In this document: positions 41,468 to 48,876 of the stretch, one piece after another | Layout: every line of letters starts with the position of its first letter | Numbering within the stretch: position 1 is the stretch's first letter | NCBI GenBank assembly: GCA_003427395.1 | Contig: BFEA01000003.1 | Span: 8,670,071-8,718,946 of the forward strand | Source of the DNA: Chara braunii | Taxonomy: Eukaryota; Streptophyta; Charophyceae; Charales; Characeae | Reading direction: 5' to 3' | DNA length: 48,876 nucleotides | Program-made: the position numbers and the translations under genes | The notes under the pieces: generated by a model | What the model was told of the DNA's origin: nothing | Databases searched by the model: none | What the model saw: only the letters and a program-made list of their open reading frames with translations

Positions 41468-42145
41468 CATCGTAGTCAACGTCAACCATAGCTGACTTTT
41501 TCTCGCCACCTAGGCTGACCCTGGACCTATAGGTTGTCAAAGCAGTCCCCCCCAGTTCGCCACTGGATTGCCTTCCTCCCTCAGCAAATCCCCAGACCTC
41601 TCGACAAGGCCTCACACTTCTGCCATTTGCAGGTTACAGGGCAACGCCCTAGCTCCGGTCAGCGTCGTTCTGGCATCGGCACACCAGGGGCTCAGAACAA
41701 AGCAACTCTGCAGATATCAGCCCGGATTCGACCATCTCCGAAATCCTATATCCCGAATGAGGAAGAAGGTCAGATGCCGCCAAGAATTACAAGAAATCCA
41801 CAAAGCTTAAAATAGCATACTCTTAATTAGTAAGCGCAGAGAATTCCCCCCCTCGCTCCTCCTTTCCTGCCTGTCCCTTTGCTGCCTCCATCGAAAAGGA
41901 TGTCCTATCAGTGGGCCATCCTTATCGGCCTCAACTAGGAAGCACCAGACACATACAGTTCCCACCCAAAGTATGCCTCTGTCCCCCTCTTACCCTAATC
42001 TGCCCCCCTTGGGGTTTGATTCCCAGCCCCAGAATAGGGTACCCCACATTATCTGCCCTTACTCCCTCCAGGTCATTCACTCCCCACCTTGTGAAGCCCA
42101 TGCAGAGCAGAGCTCTCCCCTTCCGTAAATCACACTTCCATTAAA
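41468..42145 (-). mobile_element. Composite retroposon copy D, 5' and core part (split by G2)
   Basis: On the minus strand from 42145: purine-rich part (GGTGGGGAGTG, GGGTACCC, GGGTGGGAACTG), then GGATATAGGATTTCGGAGATGGTC, the structured core (41605-41666), GGAGGAAGGCAATCCAGTGG and the GGCGAGAAAAAGTC part. It ends exactly at the CATC target duplication of G2 and resumes at 32105. This gives the best view of a single-unit composite, about 880 bases without G2. Confidence 0.6.
41605..41666 (-). other. Structured core D (SRP-Alu-like fold)
   Basis: Minus strand: outer helix GACC with GGCC (one mismatch); GGGC-GTT-GCCC; linker TGTAA; CTGC-AAATG-GCAG; then AGTGTGAGGCC. Confidence 0.5.
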
Positions 42146-42290
42146 AAGAGAAATAAGTGTCACAGGGGGGTAGTGGACAATTATCCTAGTACATATACGA
42201 CGAATACAAATTAATTTTAGGACTAAAAGAAGATCGATCATGATTATTCTGTTTCAGGATGACAATATCATGATATACATGGTTACCAGG

Positions 42291-42380
42291 CCGAATGTTC
42301 GGAGGCCCGTGGGCTGACCCCCGAACATTTGAGCGTTCGGGTGCCCATTCGGGGTCCGAACCTGAAGGGGTTCGGCCCCC
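42291..42380. other. Two adjacent strong hairpins
   Basis: AATGTTCGG (42294-42302) and CCGAACATT (42321-42329) are exact inverted repeats. GGGGTCCGAACC (42351-42362) and GGGTTCGG-CCCC (42368-42379) form a second hairpin with a TGAAG loop. TTCGG/CCGAA recurs six times in 90 bases. Confidence 0.65.
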
Positions 42381-42429
42381 GCCAAAAATTATTTCGGGGG
42401 CTAAAAATTATTTTTTTGTGTTATGCTTT

Positions 42430-42800
42430 TTTACGAGTTCTATTTGACATGCGCTACGTGCATATAAATTTTCAAGGCATATTGCCAAGCCAGGAAAAAT
42501 GAAAAATCGCCAAAAATGGCGGTGTCAAAACGTGCTCGGCCACTCGGTTTTTTTTTTTTCACTTTTCATTTTTTGTTTTGATTTTATTTTGGTGCCTTGA
42601 ATATTTTATTATTTTTTGAAACTTTTTTTACGAGCTTTATGTTATTTGAAATACACATTTGTAACTTTCAAGGCATTTGGCTATCCCAAGGAAAAAATGA
42701 AAAATCGCCAAAGATGGCGGTGTCGAAAACATGCTCACCCACTCACTAAATTAAATTCTCTTTTCATTTTTCTTTATTTTCCTTATTATTATTTATTTTT
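42430..42800. repeat. AT-rich tandem repeat, two copies, about 198-bp period
   Basis: Both units contain TTTTTTACGAG, TTTCAAGGCAT and GAAAAATCGCCA(A)AGATGGCGGTGTC-like words (starting 42501 and 42699). Each has a CGCCA...TGGCG hairpin. No coding potential. Confidence 0.65.
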
Positions 42801-42816
42801 TGTATTTATTTTTATT

Positions 42817-43003
42817 TGAAATCAGACTTGCTTTCTTCCTCACTTTTCATGCATGCGAACCGGCTTCACACCAAACTGGCGACAAGCGCCCAAATACAAA
42901 GCTCATAGATATGGCTGATAAGAACACAGATCGATTACAAGTTCACTTCAGTTGGCTATGGTACACAACACCCAACAATCCTCGGTTCGCACGCACACAC
43001 TGT
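42817..43003 (-). repeat. G3 3' LTR remnant
   Basis: TGAAATCAGACTTGCTTTC matches the TGCAATCAGACTCGCTTTC LTR start of G2. CTGGCG, GCGCCCAAATACAAAGCTC and ATATGG keep the G2 LTR order until about 43000, where integrase sequence begins. Confidence 0.7.
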
Positions 43004-43735
43004 TAGTCTCTGGGTGAAGGCCAGACGACATCAATACCTTTGATCCATAGACTTTCATGAGTTCCTGCCAGTTCTGACATGTAAAGCGACTATCTCTATC
43101 GCTAACTATAGACAACGGGACTCCATGCTCACTAACCCAAAAATCAAAGAACTTTTGTATGACTAACTCTGTACGTGCCTCTGCAGGCAAAGGAACAAAA
43201 ACGGCATACTTGCTAAATCGGTCAACTATGACCATGACTTGGCTCTTGCCATGCCTACTCTTGACCTGAGTATCCATGAAGTCTATGGACACCGAGTCTC
43301 CAGGCTGGTCAGGAATAGGTAAAGGTCTGAGAAGACCTAGAGGCGCGCGGGTAGTAGTCTTATTCCTCTGGCACACTTTACAACTGCGAACATACTCTAT
43401 GCAGTCATTCTTCATCCCTGGCCAGATGTACGCACGCATCAGATTGGCTAATGTCTTTTGCCAACCGAAGTGTCCCTCTGTGTCATGGCATTCCCCTAGG
43501 ATTAGACTACGGATCTCCTCACTGTTGGGAACACATAGACAGTCTGTAGTGCGGTAATCTAGTTCAGTCTCTGGGGCCTCTCTAACTCTCTTTAGGAGGT
43601 CACTATAGATAGGGTCCCGTGCATACGCCTGCCTTACTTTCTCTTGCAGGTCTCTCCCTATATCCAGATAGTGTACTATAGCTCCAAAGTAGTCTGATCT
43701 CCTACTTAGAGCATCCGCAACTACATTGTACTTAC
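43004..43735 (-). pseudogene. G3 integrase, C-terminally deleted
   Basis: Same open frame as RNase H (42948-44099). HHCC zinc region (GECHDTEGHFGWQKT, CKVCQRNK) and DDE core (SIDFMD, VSDRDSRF, HPETN). The reading then runs into LTR sequence. About 11 residues present in G2 before CLCVPNSEEI are missing. Without the rest of the protein it should be inactive. Confidence 0.85.
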
Positions 43736-45131
43736 CTTTGACGGGTTTGAGCTCAAAGTTATGATCTATTTCAGCGGCCCACCTAGTCAGCTTAGGTGTC
43801 ATCTTGGCCTGTGTCTTCAGCCATCTAAGTGTCTCATGGTCTGAATACACCTTGAAGTGCCTCCCAAGCAGGTAATGCTTCCAGTGCTCTAAGGCTTGCC
43901 TGAGAGCGTAGAGTTCTCTCTCATACGTCGAGGTGGCTACTTTCTCTGAAGCCATCCTCGCTGACATGAACTCTACGGGTCTATAGCCATTGTCGTCATC
44001 TTGCTGTAACACGGCGCCTATCCCATATTGACTCGCGTCCGTGGTGACGACCAAGGGCAAAGACGGATCTGCTACTTTGAGGACAAGGTATTCTATCAAG
44101 GCGCGCTTTAACTTCTTTAGCGCACCCGTACAATCTTTATCTCACTGCCAAATTGCTTCTTTCTTAAGCAACCTGCGTAGTGGAGCGGCAATAGTAGAAA
44201 AGTTCCTCAAGAACTTCCTATAGTAATTGGCTAGGCCTAGGAACGACCGCAACTCAGTCAACGTGCGGGGTGTCGGCCAATCTCTAATTGTCGCTATCTT
44301 ACTGTCCTCTGGCTTATTGCCATCTCCGTCTAAGACGTGGCCCAAGTACAAGACTTGTGTCTTGGCCCACTCGCACTTCTTTTCGTTGATCTTGAAGTTA
44401 GCTTCCCTCAGCTTCTCCAAGACTTGCCTCAAATGACCCTAATGCTTTTGGAGGGTCCTACTGAAAACTAGAATGTCATCTAAGTATACTACCACGAATC
44501 GATCTAACCAAGGCCTAAACAAATCATTCATACACCGCTGAAAGGTGGCTGGCACATTGGTTAGTCCAAAGGGCATCACTATGAACTCATAATCCCCGTA
44601 TCTAGTCCGAAAAGCGGTCTTGTGCTGACCATCAGGGTGGACCTCTATCTGATGGTATCTGGACTTCAAGTCGATCTTAGAGAAATATCTGCAGCCCTGC
44701 ACCCGATCCAAAAGATCGTCTATCCTGGGCAGCGGCTCAGCATTCTTAACAGTGATCGCATTCAGACCCCTATAGTCTATACACATTCTCAGCTCTCCTT
44801 CCTTTTTGGGGACGAACAATACTGGTGCTCCAAAGGGAGATGAACTGGGCCTAATCCAACCCTTCTCGAGGAGTTCATCTAATTGCTTGCGCAACTCCTC
44901 TAACTCTCTAGGGGACATCCTATAGACTGCTCCCTCAGGAGTCCTACTGCCAGGCTCTATCTCTATGTGATGTTGGATTGGCCGCGACACTACTCCGGTC
45001 GGCGGCACTGTCAAATCTTTGAATTCTTCTAGCAGCTTGGCAATAGCTAGGTCTATTGGCTTCTTTTCCTTAGGCTCAGTAACAGGCCTTATATGCGCTA
45101 CGAAGACCTTGTCCTCTAACTGCTCCTTCAC
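43736..45131 (-). pseudogene. G3 reverse transcriptase and RNase H
   Basis: RT frame 44439-45131: [45 protein letters not shown] (Gly to Arg), [20 protein letters not shown] stop follows LQKH at 44439-44441. The next frame (44142-44432) holds KINEKKCEWAKTQVLYLGHV and the LGLANYYRKF block, ending at TGA (44142-44144) where the sister copies have Trp. RNase H (to 44099) has TTDAS, YERELYA and VYSDHETL intact. Confidence 0.87.
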
Positions 45132-45660
45132 TAATCGCGCGAACGTGGAAGCACTGAGACATCAATTTGCCAAGGTGTTGTCTACACCGGACACATGGAA
45201 CAGGCGGGCAGTCTTGACCTCGCCTGACGGACTAGGGAGCCTACACTCATGCTCTCTTAAGTGGAGTGTGGCCCTTGCTGCCTCTCCCCAATCCATATGT
45301 ATAACTATATCAAACGGAAGGTTATCCTGTACAAGGAGAGTCAGGGAATGGAGAACTCGCTCTACCTTCCCATCTTTCTCTAGGCGAAAATACGCCTGGA
45401 CTCCCTCTACGTAGTCCTCAACTCGCATTGTACTATTGTCTGCGAGGACACTGACTATGGGGTCTTTCATTTTTGGACTTTTAACCCTAGCCTTAGTTTC
45501 TTCAGCGCTTTACGGCTAATGTAACTGCGGGTGGCCCCTGAATCTATAAGGGCCCCTACTCTACTCCTAAACACTTCTACATCAACCAACACTAGCTGCC
45601 CTTTACTATCTTTCTTCATCTTGGGCCAGACAGGCATTCTCTCTTTCAATTCTTATGCCA
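45132..45660 (-). pseudogene. G3 aspartic protease
   Basis: Active-site loop ALIDSGATRSYIS intact (45467-45649 frame). A frame break occurs near 45470, after LGLKVQK. The second frame (45162-45470) has LPFDIVIHMDWGEAA, the second loop. This is the only one of the three copies with the DSG triad. Confidence 0.85.
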
Positions 45661-45839
45661 CGCCTATGAGGGACGTGCCTGGAGAGATGCTAACACAAGC
45701 AGTCTCTGGACAGCTAACTAGGCACTGGCCTGCCGAAGGCTCATGTGGTGTGGGAGTTTCCTCTGTGCGCGCGCTCGCTTCCCTACATGGCCTAGAAGTA
45801 GGGGTAGTTGCAACCCCTACCGGCGGCTGCCTTTTGACT

Positions 45840-47797
45840 CCTGGGCAGCCCACCGGGCCTGTCTGTACTTAGGACAATATTTAATAATATGGGCAGGGTC
45901 ACCGCAATAAATGCACTAACCCTGTTCCATACGCTGTTGCCACACTTTCTGATCTAGGCCCAGATCTTTCCATGGTCGGCCCTGTGGCCAACCGGGGTGC
46001 CATCCTCCTCTCCTCTGAGGTGAACCTCCACCTCTACGTTGCGGGGACCGACTAGGACCTTCACGATTTGGCGGGGCACCTTGACCCCTACCTCCCTCTT
46101 GACGGCTCTTTGGGCCGCCAACCCCGTGTGCGCCCGATCCTCGGCCTCCCGTGGCCTGACCCCTTTGGCCCTTGCCTCCTCTGCCCTGCGGCCTCCCTCC
46201 AACCGCTACAGCAGCATAAGACCTCCCCTGTCCTACATTGTTGTCCTCCTCCTCAAGTCCCCACTCAATGTGGTTGTAGGGGACCTCATCAGTATCCTCC
46301 AATGTAAGGATCATGTGATCCTTGGCCCTGACTTGGCCAGAGATGGTACGACCTTTCCAATTTTTACCCTTGTCTAAGTCCTTTATGCCAGAAAGTGGAA
46401 ACTGGCATGGACTTTGCCTCGAACAACACCACTTCTCTACTCAGCGCATCATACGCCATAGTGGGCTGTTGGGACTTGTCGAAGAAGTGCCCTCGTAAGG
46501 AATCCGGCATGGCACGATAGAAGAGTTGGACCAGTTGGGACTCACTAACCCCATGGTCTGGGACGGCCACCAGGTCGTCCATGACAGCTTTGAGTGCCCT
46601 TGCACTCTTCCACTGCCGTGAGTGGATGGTCTGGAGTTTATCAGAGGCTCTAACGCCTCTTCGCAGATCAGCAAATCGCTCCCTGAGGAGCTTGAAGAAT
46701 TGAGCGAGGGGGGTGACTTTGGAGTAAGCGACCATGTTGTTTTCACAACGGGCCGCACGCGTGAGGGACCTAGCGAAACTAGCCGCTTCATCCTTGAGAG
46801 CCTGGAAGGCAACGAGGACCTGATCGTCCTGCGCAATCTGCTGTAAATGAACGTACGTATTGACACTTGCCTCCCAATTATCGAAGTTTTCGTCAGACTT
46901 CCCGTCATAGGCATCTGGGAACTTCAGCTTGACTGGATCCCTGCGAGGTGTAGACTCACTCTCAGAGGTGGCTACTACCTTGGCGCCCTCAATGGCGCCC
47001 TCACAAAACTTTCTTACGCACTCTTTTAATCCTTTCACTTCGGCCCCGACGTGGGTCACCACGTCGCGCGCAAACTCTCTAAAGCCAGCCCGCATGGCCT
47101 GCAGGGCCACATCGTGACCCCTGTTGCTTTGGCGTTCCTCCAGCCACGCCTTGCTTAGTACCTCTAGGTACTCTAGGATCTTGTCTAATTTCGCGGGTAC
47201 TTCCGCTTGGGCCTGCACCTCTTGCCTACACCCTCGTACTTTCTCCACCTCTGCGGCCAATCAGACAGCTTCCTCCCTCCTTCTCTTCTTCTCCCTTTTC
47301 ATGCGCAGCTTCCACTCCAACTTTTTCTCATCTTCTGTCTCTTGACGTTCCAGGGGCTCATCTATCATTTCCAAAGCCCTGGCAAACGCCTCCTTCTCCT
47401 CCTGTGGCACATACAGTTGCGCCTCCTCATCTTCTCCCAAAGACAAATTTGCCACCCACTCACTAATCTTCTTCTTCATTTTTGCATCTTCCTCCGTCGT
47501 GCCACTGCTCTCCCCTTTTTCTTCCCTACGTCTTCTTTCAAGGCGTTCTTCCTCTTTTTCTGCTGCTGCTGCTTCTTCTTCAGCAACCTTTCTTCTTTCT
47601 TCCTCCTCCTGCTGAACCCTCATCATCTCCTCCTCCAACCTTTTCCTTTTCGCCGCCTGCTTCTTTGCGATCGCTTTCAACTTCGCCTGCTTCGGGAGCT
47701 CTTTCTTTTCCCTATTCTCTCTCACTAGGGCGGCCATCTGCTCCTGTTGAGCCGGAGTATAGGGGCTGGTACTCTTCCCACTACGGGTGTCAACCAT
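45840..47797 (-). pseudogene. G3 gag
   Basis: Starts at the ATG at 47797 in ACCATGGTTGACACCCG (MVDTRSGKST). It is open except for one TGA (47261-47263, between REEAV and LAAEVE) down to 46364, about 477 codons: a Glu/Lys/Arg coiled coil, WVANLSLGEDEEA, FREFARDVVTHVGAEV and the capsid-type region (VAFQALKDEAASFARSLTRA, LFYRAMPDSLRGHFF). An extra T near 46383 shifts the frame at FWHKGLR. The Gly/Arg-rich part (45916-46314) ends at TAG (45916-45918, CAG in G2), and the knuckle CIYCGDPAHIIKYC follows. It is the least damaged gag here. Confidence 0.87.
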
Positions 47798-48844
47798 GGT
47801 GATAAGTGTACAACGGGGTCAACGGTTCCAAACCTCACCACTTAGACTCTAACCCCTGACTGACAAACTTACCGACTCAATCTAAAGACTCACAGAATCC
47901 GGACAGGGATCCTGTCAACTAGGGTCTCTAGCCTGGACCTACTCTAAGGCTGTCACTACAAGACCTGTTGCTGATCAGGAGGCATTAAAGGAGATCCCCT
48001 GTAACTCCTCAGGCATTGTTTAACGTCGCAGACAGGACGACGCGATCAGCAGGTCTTCTCAAGACTTAGACGGCCTGTTGTGCAGCCCACAGCTCAGATT
48101 TCGGGCCTACCGTGCCACACCGAGCAGCCCGCCGGTCCGTACCGGTCCTTGGGAGGGTTCGTGTCCTCCGGGACAGTCGAGTCGTCAGACAGTCTTTAGC
48201 CCTGCTCAGCCCGGCAGGGGTTGGTCAATGAGGCCCTATCCTTCATACAAGGAGTCCTATCACCTCGACAAAAGAGACTCGATGCAGAAAGAAGAGACAG
48301 ACAGACAAGACTCAACAAGTACCATAGGGTGTGTGCACATCCATAGGGCGAGGGAATAGGCTGAAGGCTTGGCGAGGTTATATGGACTCCAGCTTGGTCA
48401 AACTCGTGGTCAACAATCTTGGTCAACGCCTGGGTCAACACTTGGTCAACGCTGCAATCAACCTTCGGTCAACTCCCGGTCAACTCCGGTCAACGACCGG
48501 TCAACCCCGGTCAACACCTCCGGTAAACTCCGGCTATGGCGGCCTGCTTCACCTTCGTAGCCACCCTTCTCCTTCCTTCTCCCTACCTCGCCTCCTGTCA
48601 CCCCGGCTGTCTCTCCTCTCTTTTTTTTTTTTTTTTTTTTTTTCTCTCCTTTCACCTCCCGGCTATGGCTTCTTTCACTCTGCTCGGTCTCCCCCTCTGT
48701 CCTCTCTCACGTCCTCCTTCTTCGTCACTCCGTGGTGCAAGCTTTGCGGCTATGGCCTTCTTCTTCTTCTTGGACTGCACAGCGATCTCCCAGGTAAGTG
48801 ACAACCAATCTTGTATCACTCAACCTTCCTCTCTCTCTCCCTCT

Positions 48845-48876
<32 letters not shown>
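47798..48876 (-). other. G3 5' leader (partial) with TTGACC array
   Basis: TTGACC in element sense occurs ten times at 48396-48515. A T-run of about 24 (48621-48643) and a CT-rich tract to the window edge follow. The region 48060-48330 matches 39260-39530 of the G2 leader closely. Confidence 0.6.

Larger units (their letters stand above)
42817..48876 (-). mobile_element. Ty3/gypsy chromovirus-like element G3, internally deleted, open at the right edge
   Basis: Minus-strand copy with leader, gag, protease, RT, RNase H and most of integrase. The 5' LTR and PBS lie beyond the window. The 3' end is abnormal: 187 bases of LTR (42817-43003) join directly to the integrase just after HPETN, so the rest of the LTR, the integrase C-terminus and the chromodomain part are missing. 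It keeps the best coding sequence of the three (protease DSG, RT YLDD, RNase H and DDE residues present) but has stops and frameshifts. Confidence 0.88.

Noticed and set aside
42291-42400. Helitron 3' end
   Set aside because: Hairpins are present but no CTRR at the usual 10-12 bases after them and no insertion between A and T could be shown.

Overview
The window is plant-lineage nuclear DNA made almost entirely of nested, decayed transposable elements; I find no convincing intact host gene. The main signs are Ty3/gypsy elements ending in a chromodomain-like segment with an initiator-Met-tRNA-type primer site, LINEs with an APE endonuclease, reverse transcriptase and a C-terminal zf-RVT zinc finger, long (AG)n tracts and assembly gaps. 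The Glu/Lys-rich gag proteins resemble retroelement proteins I recall from charophyte algae such as Chara, but that placement is unverified recollection.

Layout. 1-1160: 3' fragment of a LINE (+). 1190-4378: a second, inverted LINE copy (-) carrying a small retroposon. 4379-5920: a composite retroposon (-). 6204-6335: a 3' end of the same retroposon family (+). 6336 to about 12540: the most complete LINE (+), with ORF1 and ORF2 both broken. 13421-13699: a gapped (AG)n tract, then another retroposon 3' end and a (+) gag fragment (14062-14873). 16373-25022: gypsy copy G1 (-), complete with two LTRs and a 4-bp target duplication. 25300-27460: three head-to-tail composite retroposons (+). 28330-31900: mostly unassigned, with a 46-bp minisatellite, a TATA element, a RING-like reading frame and a tRNA-derived SINE. 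31905-32105 plus 41468-42145: one composite retroposon (-) split by gypsy copy G2 (32106-41467). 42291-42816: hairpins and an AT-rich tandem repeat. 42817-48876: gypsy copy G3 (-), missing its integrase C-terminus and running off the window.

The gypsy copies share one layout: LTR, Met-tRNA-type PBS, a long leader rich in TTGACC, gag (coiled coil, capsid region, CCHC knuckle), protease, reverse transcriptase, RNase H, integrase, chromodomain-like end. All are inactivated, with many changes of the G:C to A:T type. The most interesting item is the composite retroposon family. It has an internal domain of three short helices with a TGTAA linker that resembles the Alu domain of SRP (7SL) RNA, and a separate 3' hairpin that keeps its pairing by compensatory changes, followed by a poly-A tail.

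Several oddities are assembly artefacts: an untrimmed Nextera mate-pair junction adapter inside an LTR (17215-17252), an 89-bp duplication around a gap (36961-37313) and a 52-bp duplication around a single N (437-541).
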